A stretch of DNA of 64,000 bases, taken from the NCBI GenBank assembly GCA_964203655.1, contig CAXNMJ010000001.1:248001-312000 (forward strand), read 5' to 3'. Below the pieces are notes generated by a model, which was given only the letters and a program-made list of their open reading frames with translations, made no database searches and had not been told where the DNA came from. How positions within the stretch are numbered: position 1 is the first letter of the stretch; every line of letters begins with the position of its first letter. Below are positions 52,761 to 61,398 of the stretch, piece by piece. The position numbers and the translations under genes were made by a program. The stretch is from BACL27 sp947488385 (GTDB lineage Bacteria; Actinomycetota; Acidimicrobiia; Acidimicrobiales; Ilumatobacteraceae).

Positions 52761-54305
52761 CTATTTTTTAGCGGCGACTCTACGGTTGAACTCGCCGATG
52801 AGTTCGTCCCACACGGGCAAATACTTTCGCAAGTCGCGCCAAAACGACTGCGACCTGCGGGCTTCAAACACAGCCAATGGCGTTCCTTGTTGTTCAACCC
52901 ATGTGTAGTAACCGAGATTAAAAATTCGGGTGCGGTCGCGCTCGGTGCAGTCAATCATCGCGTCTGTGCCGACCATGCCGAGGTGCTCAGCAAAAACTTC
53001 TGCCGCGTCCATCTCGCCAAATGAATCGTTGAAGCGTCGCGTCATAGTTTTTACGCGCTCACTTGGATACAAATCGGCACCGTCGGTTGCGATCGTGATC
53101 AAAGCATCGTTCTCACCCAGTCCGAGCAGTTTCGCCGTCTTGATTGCCGCAATCACGTTGCAAATCGCCGAGAAACCAAAATGCTTCAACGTTTCGACGA
53201 TCTCCACCGGCACACCTTTGCGTTCGGCCAAGTATCGACAGCCGGCATCAGTGTTGAACATCACGTCCAACTCGTCTGTCGCTCGGTCTGAAACGCCGAC
53301 AACAACGTCGGTGTTCATCACGTTATGAATCAAAGGTATGTGCTTGTCGCCGATTCCTTGAATGTTGTGCTCGCCAAAGCCGTTCTCCAACATCGTCGGG
53401 CATTCAAGAGCTTCAACAGCGACAATTTTTGTTCCGTAGTCATCTTTGAGACGGTCGCCCGCACCAATCGTGCCTGCCGAGCCGGTGGCCGAAGTGAATG
53501 CAGCCAAGCGCAACTTGCCGCCAACACTTTTGTTTACAAATTCAAAAACACTTGATAATGCGCGCCCCGTAACTTCGTAGTGGCCAGCATGATTGCCGAA
53601 CTCACAGAATTGGTTGAAAATAAAATTCTTCGGGTCAAGCTCCATCTCGTTGCATGCGTCATAAATTTCTTTGACGTTGCTCTCGGTTCCCGGAGTGCGC
53701 ACAATGTCGCTCGGGTCGCTCACCCATTTGTCGAGCCAGTCAAATCTTTCTTGCGACATTCCGGCCGGCAAAACAGCAACGCCACGCGAACCCATGATTC
53801 GACTGATCGCCACTCCACCGCGGGCGTAGTTGCCCGTTGACGGCCAAACCGCACGGTGACGACTCGGGTCAAACTGACCAGTTATGACTCTTGGCGCCAA
53901 GCACGAATATGCTGCCAAAACTTTGTGCGCAGTAATCATCGGAAAGCGATCACCGAACATAACAATGATCGGGCTATCAATACCCGTCAACGAACTTGGT
54001 AATACGACATGATCTGGCACCGACACACGCTCGCCCTGCATGTTGTTGTACCAATGCACGCGAAACAAGTTGCGAGCATCAGCGGCGTTCTTGTCGACAC
54101 CCTTGGCGTAACTCGCATCAATTTTTGAAGGGTCTGCCAACTGGGCAAATGTCGGAAGCACAACTTTGTTCTTGGCGCAGAGCGCGACACTATTTTCAAG
54201 AGCCTGCTGATCAACGATCGTGTCGGCCAGGCCAAGTTGTCCAGCCAAAGCAGCAGAGTCAAGTTGTCCTTTTGAGCCCTGATGCTGTGCAGTTATTGAA
54301 GTCAA
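52761..54305 (-). CDS. Fold-type II PLP-dependent enzyme (cysteine synthase-like superfamily), long form
   Basis: 514 residues from TTG 54305, about 200 more than cysteine synthase. Segments such as MITAHKVLAAYSCL (candidate PLP lysine), WPSTGNYARGGVAISRIMGSRG (Gly-Asn substrate loop) and TSATGSAGTIGAGDRLKDDYG (glycine-rich phosphate loop) place it in the tryptophan-synthase-beta superfamily. The precise reaction is unknown to me. CATAAT ends seven bases before the TTG. It runs divergently from the tRNA gene 63 bases away. Confidence 0.78.
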   Translation of the reverse strand: MTSITAQHQGSKGQLDSAALAGQLGLADTIVDQQALENSVALCAKNKVVLPTFAQLADPSKIDASYAKGVDKNAADARNLFRVHWYNNMQGERVSVPDHVVLPSSLTGIDSPIIVMFGDRFPMITAHKVLAAYSCLAPRVITGQFDPSRHRAVWPSTGNYARGGVAISRIMGSRGVAVLPAGMSQERFDWLDKWVSDPSDIVRTPGTESNVKEIYDACNEMELDPKNFIFNQFCEFGNHAGHYEVTGRALSSVFEFVNKSVGGKLRLAAFTSATGSAGTIGAGDRLKDDYGTKIVAVEALECPTMLENGFGEHNIQGIGDKHIPLIHNVMNTDVVVGVSDRATDELDVMFNTDAGCRYLAERKGVPVEIVETLKHFGFSAICNVIAAIKTAKLLGLGENDALITIATDGADLYPSERVKTMTRRFNDSFGEMDAAEVFAEHLGMVGTDAMIDCTERDRTRIFNLGYYTWVEQQGTPLAVFEARRSQSFWRDLRKYLPVWDELIGEFNRRVAAKK

Positions 54306-54368
54306 GGTTTACATTATGTCAAATAATCATTACGAAGCACTACTCTTACGGGCGCAAGGCATACGCAA

Positions 54369-54441
54369 GCCGACGTAGCCCAATGGCAGAGGCACGGCGC
54401 TTAGGACGCCGCCAGTGAGAGTTCGAGTCTCTCCGTCGGCA
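54369..54441 (+). tRNA. tRNA with anticodon UAG (Leu), short variable loop
   Basis: A full cloverleaf: acceptor GCCGACG pairs with CGTCGGC, anticodon stem CGGCG with CGCCG, T stem GAGAG with CTCTC around TTCGAGT, D stem GCC with GGC, discriminator A at 54441. The anticodon loop CTTAGGA gives UAG (54402-54404), which reads CUA leucine codons. CCA is not encoded (ACA follows). The variable region is only five bases (CCAGT), whereas bacterial tRNA-Leu normally has a long variable arm. It ends six bases before the start codon of the next gene. Confidence 0.85.
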
Positions 54442-54447
54442 CAAAAT

Positions 54448-55477
54448 ATGGACGCGCACACAACCGAGCAACTCGCAACCCCCGCACTTCTCGTCGACCT
54501 CGACGCCATGAACAAGAACATGCGAACGATGTCACTTCGCCATCCAGCCGCAAAATTGCGACCGCACACGAAGGCCCACAAGTGCACGGGCATCGCACAA
54601 CTGCAACAGCATTACGGCCACAAAACTTTTACCTGTGCAACTCCTCGCGAAATTATCGGCATGGCCGCAGCCGGAGTTGGCGAAGACTTTTTGCTGGCCA
54701 ACGAAGTGGTCGACATCGAACGTTTAAAAAAACTTGCGCAGATTGCAGAAAATGCTCGCGTCACCATCGCCGTTGACTCACAAGAAACCATCGATGCAAC
54801 TACGCGCGCAGGTCTGCGCGATGTATTGATCGATGTCAATGTTGGTCTGCCTCGTTGTGGCATCGCGCCAGAACTTGCCGGCCGGCTCGCCGATAGCGCG
54901 AGAAAATCTGGGTTAACAGTTCGTGGCGTTATGGGCTACGAAGGTCACTTGATGATGGTTGACGGCCATGACAATGCGAAAGCAAAAAGTCGCAGAGTCA
55001 ATGCAATTGCTCGCGCGCGCCGCAAGCGATGTGGGGGGCGAAATCATCTCGGCGGGCGGCACCGGCACATTCGACATGCACGACGACACATGCATCAACG
55101 AACTTCAAGCTGGTTCGTATGCGCTAATGGATACGCACTACGCGAAACTCGAATTGCCGTTCGTGCAAAGTTGTTTTGTTTTGGGCACCATAATTTCTGC
55201 CAACCCGCAATGGCTCGTGATCGACGTTGGCCTGAAATCACTCGGTATGGACCATGGCAATCCAACCGTAGATGGCTTTGATGTTCTCTTTTGCTCAGAT
55301 GAACACACGACACTTAAACCGAAAAAAGATTTGGCAAAGCAAAAAGTCAAAGTGGGTGAAAAACTTCGCGTAATTCCGGCTCATATCGACCCAACAATGG
55401 CGATGCACAGCGTCGCCCACATTGTTCGTGGTGAAGAACTAATCGATACTTGGCAAATTGACTTACGGGGCTGGTAA
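54448..55477 (+). pseudogene. D-threonine aldolase-like (DSD1 family) PLP enzyme, frameshifted
   Basis: Starts at ATG 54448. LATPALLVDLDAMNKNM and LRPHTKAHKC (PLP lysine, about residue 40) are typical of the alanine-racemase-fold D-threonine aldolase/D-serine dehydratase family. After GHLMMVDGHDNAKAK the frame is lost. The next frame continues with VAESMQLLARAASDVGGE, EIISAGGTGTFDMH and the metal site PAHIDPTMAMH to TAA 55477. Dropping one A from the run of five near 54986 restores one protein of about 342 residues. The His-x-Asp metal site is the D-threonine aldolase version rather than the His-x-Cys of D-serine dehydratase. The end overlaps convergent rdgB by 15 bases. Confidence 0.83.
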
Positions 55478-56050
55478 TTCGCCAAGACGCTTAGCCAGCA
55501 AACGAAAAGCAATTGCGCGGTGCGAATACTGGTGTTTTTCTTCAACTGACATTTGGGCAAAGGTTCGACCGTCACCAGCAGCGGGCACGAATACCGAGTC
55601 ATAACCAAAACCGCGATCACCGCGTTGTTCGGGCGCAATTGATCCCTCGCAGACACCTTCGCAGATAATTTCTTTACCGTCTGGCCACAACAGCAAAATC
55701 ACCGTTCGAAATCTTGCCGACCGGTTGCTGTTTTGATTAAGTGCATCAAGAAGTTTGCGTCGATTTTGTTCATCTGTGGCACCTGGGCCGGCAAATCGTG
55801 CCGTAAACACACCGGGCTGGCCGTTCAGTGCATCAACTTCTAAACCCGTGTCGTCTGCAAGTGCTGGCTGATTGGTCGCCCGACCCACGGCAATGGCTTT
55901 TAATCGTGCATTGCCAATCAGAGTCGTTTCAGTCTCGGCAACATCTGCCAAATCTTTTGGACGAGGCTCAAGATCAATTACACCGCCAACCAGATCATAA
56001 ATTTCAGCGACCTTGTGCGGGTTCGCAGAAGCGCAAACAACGCGCAGCAT
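55463..56050 (-). CDS. rdgB: XTP/dITP diphosphatase (Ham1-like)
   Basis: 195 residues. VCASANPHKVAEIYDLV (SxNxxK motif), ALADDTGLEVDALNGQPGVFTARFAG and GDRGFGYDSVFVPAAGD, SHRAIAFR are diagnostic. It removes inosine and xanthosine triphosphates from the nucleotide pool. Next to rph, three bases apart, in the order also found in mycobacteria. Confidence 0.94.
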   Translation of the reverse strand: MLRVVCASANPHKVAEIYDLVGGVIDLEPRPKDLADVAETETTLIGNARLKAIAVGRATNQPALADDTGLEVDALNGQPGVFTARFAGPGATDEQNRRKLLDALNQNSNRSARFRTVILLLWPDGKEIICEGVCEGSIAPEQRGDRGFGYDSVFVPAAGDGRTFAQMSVEEKHQYSHRAIAFRLLAKRLGELPAP

Positions 56051-56052
56051 TT

Positions 56053-56808
56053 TTATTTTGGTCGTGGCGTCGGCGGCACAGAAAGAATCTGTGTTTGTAA
56101 AGCGAAAACTTCACGCAAGCCACTTGTAGCCAGCGCCAGCAACTCGGTCAATTGCGACTGACTAAACGCCGCACCCTCGGCGGTGCCCTGCACTTCAACA
56201 AATTTTGCTTCGCTTGAACCGTGTTCTTGCAACATCACTACGTTCATGTCAACTTCTGCCGAACTATCTTCGACATATGGCAGGTCGAGAATCGGCACAC
56301 CGTTGTGAATACCCACGCTCACTGCCGCGCACAAAGAATGAAGCGGATGTTTGTTGATCAAACCATTTTGTTGAACACGCGTCAGCGCATCATGTAACGC
56401 GATATACGCACCACAAATGCTGGCAGTTCGAGTGCCGCCGTCGGCCTGCAACACATCGCAATCCACGATCACTTGACGTTCGCCGAGCAATGTCATATCG
56501 CAACACGAACGCAGCGACCTGCCAATCAATCTTTGAATTTCAATCGTTCGACCACCCTGCTTGCCTTTGGCAGCTTCGCGGTCGGCGCGATCTGGTGTCG
56601 ACCCAGGCAACATCGAGTATTCAGCAGTGACCCAGCCTTTGTTTTTACCTTTCATCCATCGCGGAACGTCTTCATCGACTGATGCAGTACACAGCACTCG
56701 GGTCTTACCGAACGAGACCAACACAGAACCTGCAGCCATTTCAGTAAAGTCGCGCTCAAACTTCAACTCGCGCAATTGATTTGATTTTCGCCCGTCTGGT
56801 CGTGTCAT
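56053..56808 (-). CDS. rph: Ribonuclease PH
   Basis: 251 residues from ATG 56808, preceded by GGAG at proper distance; the frame is open further upstream but overlaps murI. RPDGRKSNQLRELKFERDF, GKTRVLCTASVDEDVPRW, AEYSMLPGSTPDR and RTIEIQRLIGRSLR, CDVLQADGGTRTASI match RNase PH throughout. It trims tRNA 3' ends phosphorolytically. Confidence 0.95.
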   Translation of the reverse strand: MTRPDGRKSNQLRELKFERDFTEMAAGSVLVSFGKTRVLCTASVDEDVPRWMKGKNKGWVTAEYSMLPGSTPDRADREAAKGKQGGRTIEIQRLIGRSLRSCCDMTLLGERQVIVDCDVLQADGGTRTASICGAYIALHDALTRVQQNGLINKHPLHSLCAAVSVGIHNGVPILDLPYVEDSSAEVDMNVVMLQEHGSSEAKFVEVQGTAEGAAFSQSQLTELLALATSGLREVFALQTQILSVPPTPRPK

Positions 56809-56821
56809 TTTTTCTCCATGA

Positions 56822-57640
56822 TCATTTCTTTTGCCAATATTTCGTCGCCGATAATTCTGGCCCCAAGAATCTTCGGCCAAGTTCAGCAAACTGCTGAACA
56901 TCTCCCGACGAATAAAACTCGTGAGTGCCCTTACTTGATGCCCCAACACTACGTGCAATGTTGTTTTTTACCAGAGCATCACGCACCGAGTTCGCCGTCT
57001 CATCTGCACCGTTCACCAGCTTCACCCCCGCGCCCATCACTTGGCTAATCACAGCACTCAAATATGGATAATGAGTGCACCCAAGAAGCAGCGCATCAAC
57101 ATCTGCATTTCGCACTGGTGCCAACAATTTTTCGGCGAGTTCAGTTACTGCGACCCCAGTCGTTTCATCGCGCTCGACAAACTCGACAAACCCCGGACAT
57201 GCAGCCGCCGTCAGCACAACATCTGACGACACGTGGGCTACTGCTTTGTCGTATGCCCCCGACGAAATAGTTCCTGCCGTACCAATGACGGCAACTCTTT
57301 TATTTTTGGTCACACGCACGAGCGCCCGCGCTCCTGGTTCAACCACACCAATTACTGGCACTGGCAAAGTCTCTTGCAACTCTTGCAACGCCACGGCAGC
57401 AGCGGTGTTGCAGGCCACGACAATCATTTTTACTTTGAAGTCGTTCACCAAACTGTTCGCTAATTCAATTGCAAAATTGCGCACGTCACTTGCAGGTTTT
57501 GGACCATACGGATATCTGGCGGTATCGCCGATGTAAACCAGGTTTTCGCTCGGCAACAAATCAATTACCGATCGTGCAACGGTCAGACCACCAAACCCAG
57601 AGTCAAACATTCCGATCGGCTGGTCTTTTTGCGCGCTCAT
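56822..57640 (-). CDS. murI: Glutamate racemase
   Basis: 272 residues from ATG 57640. IGMFDSGFGGLTVARSV, VVACNTAAAVAL (first catalytic Cys) and LLGCTHYPYL (second catalytic Cys) are complete. It supplies D-glutamate for peptidoglycan. The frame is open to 57841, but that extension would overlap the divergent transporter gene, so the start at 57640, which gives the usual family length, is preferred. Confidence 0.94.
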   Translation of the reverse strand: MSAQKDQPIGMFDSGFGGLTVARSVIDLLPSENLVYIGDTARYPYGPKPASDVRNFAIELANSLVNDFKVKMIVVACNTAAAVALQELQETLPVPVIGVVEPGARALVRVTKNKRVAVIGTAGTISSGAYDKAVAHVSSDVVLTAAACPGFVEFVERDETTGVAVTELAEKLLAPVRNADVDALLLGCTHYPYLSAVISQVMGAGVKLVNGADETANSVRDALVKNNIARSVGASSKGTHEFYSSGDVQQFAELGRRFLGPELSATKYWQKK

Positions 57641-57705
57641 CGCTAACAACGCTACGCCGTGGCCGATATGCAGGTCGGCAACTGCGCGAATGGCGTTAGA
57701 TGCTT

Positions 57706-57711
57706 TAGTCT
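57706..57711 (+). promoter_or_regulatory. Candidate -10 element (TAGTCT) for the EamA transporter gene
   Basis: TAGTCT ends six bases before GTG 57718; no Shine-Dalgarno. Lies in the 77-base divergent gap opposite murI. Confidence 0.4.
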
Positions 57712-57717
57712 TCATGC

Positions 57718-58548
57718 GTGCTTCTTGCTGCCGGACTCGCACTTGCCGCAGCAGTTCTTCACGCTTCATGGAACATCGCGGTAAAGCAAACCGGAGATCG
57801 TTTTTTGGCTCTTTGGGGTCAGTTTGTTTTTTCTGGCTCAATCGCCACGGTTATTTTGATCGTCTGGAGTTTTGTCGACGGCGTTCCCGACATTGCTTGG
57901 TGGTGGTCAATTTTTAGCGGCTGTGGACACCTGCCTTATGTCATGTTGCTGGCTCGTGCTTATGACAAAAATGATTTTTCAGTCACTTACCCAATCGCTC
58001 GTGGTGCAGGTGCGCTTTCTGCGGCAATTCTTGGGCTTATTTTTCTGGGTGACGATCTTTCGGGCTTGAGCATGGGTGGCATCGCGATTGTGATTTTTGG
58101 TTTGTGGATCTTGGTCTCAAATCAAAAAATCAACAACATCTCGCCCGCACTTGGTGTTGCACTAACAATTGGCGGCTATTCAGTTGCTGACGCATATGGT
58201 GCACGAAACTCGAACTCAATTGCTTTTGCATTGAGCGTCTTTGCCAGCGGTGCAATAACAATTTCAACTTGGGCATTCATCACGCGACGTCGTCAACTCA
58301 AGACATTTATCAAAGCTCACTTAAAGACCTCGGCTGCGGGCGGTGCAATGTCTTTGCTCAGTTACACCATGGTTGTTTATGCGTTCACTCTTGCCCCGGT
58401 TGGTTATGTGGCAACATTGCGCGAGTCAAGCGTGGTTATCGCGGCACTTGCTGGTTGGAAGTATCTGAAAGAAGAAGATCACAAACGACGGCTAACTTCA
58501 GCCGCAGTTGTAGTCGTCGGACTCGTTGTGTTGGTTGCCGGGCGTTAA
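57718..58548 (+). CDS. EamA-family (DMT) transporter
   Basis: 276 residues from GTG 57718 with about ten hydrophobic helices. ALAAAVLHASWNIAVKQTGD at the start and RGAGALSAAILGLIFLGDDLS, then AFTLAPVGYVATLRESSVV in the second repeat fit the EamA fold of metabolite exporters. Substrate unknown. It is a plus-strand insertion into the otherwise minus-strand cysM-murI-rph-rdgB order; its stop overlaps the cysM stop by four bases. Confidence 0.84.
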   Translation: MLLAAGLALAAAVLHASWNIAVKQTGDRFLALWGQFVFSGSIATVILIVWSFVDGVPDIAWWWSIFSGCGHLPYVMLLARAYDKNDFSVTYPIARGAGALSAAILGLIFLGDDLSGLSMGGIAIVIFGLWILVSNQKINNISPALGVALTIGGYSVADAYGARNSNSIAFALSVFASGAITISTWAFITRRRQLKTFIKAHLKTSAAGGAMSLLSYTMVVYAFTLAPVGYVATLRESSVVIAALAGWKYLKEEDHKRRLTSAAVVVVGLVVLVAGR

Positions 58549-59510
58549 AAGTAAATTATTTTTTCGGCTGCAGCCTCGGCAGCATCTAGGTCGTCTGTGT
58601 AGGCGCCTGTCGAAAGATACTTCCAGCCACCATCACAAACAATAAATACGATCACTGCTTGTTGATCGCTGCTTGCATCAATTTCACTAGCAACTTTCAA
58701 CGCGCCAGCAAGTGACGCCCCAGAAGAAATACCCGAGAAGATTCCACATTCGCGCACAAGTCGACGAGTGCACTCAAGACTCTCGCGCGGCCGCACAACT
58801 CGCTTGCGATCTAGCGTCGTTCGGCCGTTCCATTTGTCGAATACGGGCGGTATGTAACCGTCATCCAAGTTGCGCAAACCTTCGACACGCTCACCAATTG
58901 GCGGCTCGACTGCGATAATTTTTATCTGGCTGTTTTTCTCTTTCAAGTAACGGCCAACACCCATCAGCGTGCCACTAGTGCCGAGACCCGCTACAAAGTG
59001 CGTCACCTCAGGGCAGTCGCGCCAAATCTCTGGTCCGGTCGTTTCGTAGTGCGCAAACGGATTGGATTCATTTTCGTATTGATGCAAGAAACACCAATCT
59101 GGGTTTTGTTTAGCCATCGCTTCGGCACGCAACACTGCCCCGTTTGATCCTTCAGCCCCAGGAGTAACAATCACTTCGGCACCAAACACTTCGAGCATCT
59201 GTCGACGTTCAATCGAAACATTGTCGGGCATCAAAATCGTGATCGGATAGCCCTTGATCTGCGCAATCGCAGCCAGCGCAATTCCGGTGTTTCCTGATGA
59301 CGGTTCGATTATTCGTTGACCTGGGTGAAGCTTGCCGTTTTTCTCGGCCTGCTCAATCATCGACTTAGCAATTCGATCTTTCACCGAACCAAAAGGATTT
59401 TGGTTTTCAAGCTTGGCCATCAGCCGAACATTTTGATTCGGCGACAGATTAGAAACGTCAACGAGCGGCGTATTGCCGATCAGGTCGAGCACACTTTCAT
59501 TGGTCACCAT
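58545..59510 (-). CDS. cysM: Cysteine synthase, CysM type
   Basis: 321 residues from ATG 59510 (TATCCT six bases upstream). Fold-type II PLP enzyme: LIGNTPLVDV, ENQNPFGSVKDRIAKSMI (PLP lysine), EPSSGNTGIALA and GTSGTLMGVGRYLK. The gene order with mec and murI equals that around mycobacterial CysM, which uses O-phosphoserine and the thiocarboxylated carrier CysO rather than sulfide. By context I assign the same role, but O-acetylserine use cannot be excluded by eye. No cysO lies in the 95 bases between this gene and mec. Confidence 0.88.
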   Translation of the reverse strand: MVTNESVLDLIGNTPLVDVSNLSPNQNVRLMAKLENQNPFGSVKDRIAKSMIEQAEKNGKLHPGQRIIEPSSGNTGIALAAIAQIKGYPITILMPDNVSIERRQMLEVFGAEVIVTPGAEGSNGAVLRAEAMAKQNPDWCFLHQYENESNPFAHYETTGPEIWRDCPEVTHFVAGLGTSGTLMGVGRYLKEKNSQIKIIAVEPPIGERVEGLRNLDDGYIPPVFDKWNGRTTLDRKRVVRPRESLECTRRLVRECGIFSGISSGASLAGALKVASEIDASSDQQAVIVFIVCDGGWKYLSTGAYTDDLDAAEAAAEKIIYF

Positions 59511-59516
59511 CCCTAA

Positions 59517-59522
59517 AGGATA
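59517..59522 (-). promoter_or_regulatory. Candidate -10 element (TATCCT) for cysM
   Basis: TATCCT ends six bases before ATG 59510, supporting that ATG over the earlier TTG at 59531. It suggests cysM can be transcribed separately from mec. Confidence 0.4.
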
Positions 59523-59605
59523 CCTGACCAATATGGTCGGATTTACACCGTCGCTACTACAAGGCCTGTGAAGTTTGGCTAGTCACGAAATAACGACCTA
59601 ACGAT

Positions 59606-60037
59606 CTACTGACTGACGATTTGGCTTTCAGAGATCTCACGATCCACAATTCGATAACTGCGGATCTTTGGCTCAGGATCTTTTAGTCCAATAATTACGT
59701 AGTGCCAGGCTGGGTCGGGTGCTTGGCCAACATCAGTTTGGCTGGGGTATGGCTCGGTGTGCGTGTGACTATGCACCACGCCAATAATCGCTAGCCCTCG
59801 TGACTCGGCATCGAGTTCAATTCTCAGGTGATCGCGTGGGTCGACCGTATAAATAATTTTGCTCTGTGCAATATTGCGACACGCGTGAAACTCTGTAGCC
59901 ACATCGCTGCCAAAATCACCCACCAAAAATCCGCAACATTCAAGCGGTGTTTCAGCTAATGCGAGTTGAGTGATCTGCTCGAGTACTGAACTTGGTATCA
60001 CGATTTGTGACTGCGAATTTTGATTTGACATCGGCAT
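59606..60037 (-). CDS. mec: M67-family (JAMM/MPN+) metalloprotease, Mec-like
   Basis: 143 residues. The JAMM zinc site is complete: Glu33 (PLECCGF), His89-Ser-His91 and, after seven residues, Ser99-x-x-Asp102. Mec in mycobacteria cuts cysteine from the CysO-cysteine adduct made by CysM. Gene order supports that role, yet the expected cysO is not adjacent. ATG 60037 and ATG 60031 are both possible starts. Divergent from smpB by 30 bases. Confidence 0.87.
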   Translation of the reverse strand: MPMSNQNSQSQIVIPSSVLEQITQLALAETPLECCGFLVGDFGSDVATEFHACRNIAQSKIIYTVDPRDHLRIELDAESRGLAIIGVVHSHTHTEPYPSQTDVGQAPDPAWHYVIIGLKDPEPKIRSYRIVDREISESQIVSQ

Positions 60038-60067
60038 TAAAGGCTACAGGTACGCTTAAACCACGAT

Positions 60068-60544
60068 ATGAAACACGACAGCCCAGAAATCATCGCCAGC
60101 AATCGCAAGGCGCGACACAACTACACAATCGTTGATGTCATTGAGGCTGGCATTGTGCTGCACGGAAGCGAGGTCAAGAGTCTTCGTGAAGGGCAGGTGC
60201 AAATCGCCGAGGCCTACGCCCATGTCGTGCGTGGCGAAATGTGGCTCGAAGGCGTGCACGTTGCTGTCTATAAATTCAGTCACGGCGTCGGCTCACACGA
60301 ACCAATGCGCTCGCGCAAGCTGCTGTTGCACCGTGAGCAGATCAAAAAATTGCAAGAGCGCATGTCCAAAGAACGATTAACGCTGGTGCCTCTGTCGATG
60401 TTGCTCAAAAATGGACGCGTCAAAGTCGAACTCGCTCTTGCCAAAGGTCGACAAAAAGAAGACCGTCGCCAAGCAATCGCCGAAAAAGAATCCAAACTTG
60501 AAATGCGCCGCGAGGCCGGTCGCCAACGCAAAGGCATCTCGTAA
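60068..60544 (+). CDS. smpB: SsrA-binding protein
   Basis: 158 residues. NRKARHNYTIVDVIEAGIVLHGSEVKSLREG and the basic C-terminal tail with KGRQKEDRRQAIAEKE are characteristic. SmpB delivers tmRNA to stalled ribosomes. The tmRNA gene itself lies 73 bases downstream on the same strand. Confidence 0.96.
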   Translation: MKHDSPEIIASNRKARHNYTIVDVIEAGIVLHGSEVKSLREGQVQIAEAYAHVVRGEMWLEGVHVAVYKFSHGVGSHEPMRSRKLLLHREQIKKLQERMSKERLTLVPLSMLLKNGRVKVELALAKGRQKEDRRQAIAEKESKLEMRREAGRQRKGIS

Positions 60545-60583
60545 TTATCTAGCCCGCTATCGCCCAAGTAATCAGGCACACGC

Positions 60584-60613
60584 TTGCCGTAGACTGCAGG
60601 TGTTACGTAAGTT
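60584..60613 (+). promoter_or_regulatory. Possible promoter of the tmRNA gene
   Basis: TTGCCG (60584-60589) and TAAGTT (60608-60613) are separated by 18 bases and lie just before the mature 5' end at 60618. Matches to consensus are moderate. The primary transcript is normally processed, so the exact start is open. Confidence 0.3.
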
Positions 60614-60617
60614 CAAA

Positions 60618-60999
60618 GGGGCTGACAGGTTTCGACGTCAGATTCGATGTTCGAGCGTGCGACTCGAGTTGCTCAGACTCGTTAAACGGGGCAAAAAAAT
60701 AACTGCCAACAAGCAGTTCGCTCTCGCCGCCTAATTAAGCGGTAGGAGAGCAACCGTGAGCCGCAAGGTCGCACGGGGCCAATTCACCGCAGCCCGGCAA
60801 CAGAAGCGGGGAATGACAGCAAGAAAGAATGCTGACGTTGGAAAAGACCAATGACAATTCGGAAAGACGAATCGCGACTTGTGCACCTAGTGCACTCGTA
60901 ACCGACCCGCCGGCGTTGCTGCGTAGCGACAAAGTGGGAATAGTCGTATCACGGGCGCTCAACGGCTGATGGACGGGGGTTCGATTCCCCCCAGCTCCA
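60618..60999 (+). ncRNA. ssrA: Transfer-messenger RNA (tmRNA)
   Basis: The tRNA-like ends pair: GGGGCTG (60618-60624) with CAGCTCC (60992-60998), followed by discriminator A. The T arm GGGGGTTCGATTCCCC is typical, and the 5' segment CTGACAGGTTTCGAC is a tmRNA hallmark. The reading frame resumes most plausibly at GGC 60690 and encodes GKKITANKQFALAA, stopping at TAA 60734. The FALAA ending is the usual proteolysis tag. A GCA resume codon would run into a stop after two codons because of a seven-A run, so either Gly is the first tag residue or one A is miscounted. No CCA is encoded. Confidence 0.93.
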
Positions 61000-61011
61000 C
61001 TGTTGACTTAA

Positions 61012-61392
61012 TTATTTATTGCGATAGACGACGAAAACTTTTCGCAGAGTTTCGTGAACCGTCCACTTACCTTTCCATCCAATCGGAAAGATGCAACTTG
61101 AGCCAGCAGTAAGTTCAACAGCCTCGCCACCGTCTTGGTGCACGGTCATGCGGCCCGACAAAACATAAATAACTTCACCGCGAGTCGTGAACTCCCAACG
61201 CGATGCGCCAACCTCGCACTCCCAAGTGCCGGCTGTGACTGTTTCGTTGTCGAGAAATACTTTCGCTCGCGTCATGATCTCGCCGGTTAGAGGCTCTGCC
61301 GATGGTTGACCAAGAGGTTTGGCGGCGAGTTCTGAGGCTGCGATCTCCCCTGCGCGGAAGGTAATCGTTGAAACTTCTGAAGAACTTGTCAT
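61012..61392 (-). CDS. Cupin-domain protein (Cupin_3 type)
   Basis: 126 residues, a single beta-barrel domain. TAGTWECEVGASRWEFTTRGEVIYVLSGR is the first cupin motif in the form seen in ureidoglycine-aminohydrolase-like (DUF861) proteins, with SSCIFPIGWKGKWTVHE as the second. Function unknown; such proteins often bind metal and small acids. It follows the sugar-acid dehydratase gene on the same strand, 9 bases away, suggesting a shared pathway. TAAATT lies six bases before its ATG. Confidence 0.82.
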   Translation of the reverse strand: MTSSSEVSTITFRAGEIAASELAAKPLGQPSAEPLTGEIMTRAKVFLDNETVTAGTWECEVGASRWEFTTRGEVIYVLSGRMTVHQDGGEAVELTAGSSCIFPIGWKGKWTVHETLRKVFVVYRNK

Positions 61393-61398
61393 GACTTG

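Noticed and set aside
54330..54598. Reading frames on the minus strand across the tRNA
   Set aside because: They are antisense to the tRNA and the following PLP enzyme, have no ribosome binding site and resemble nothing known.
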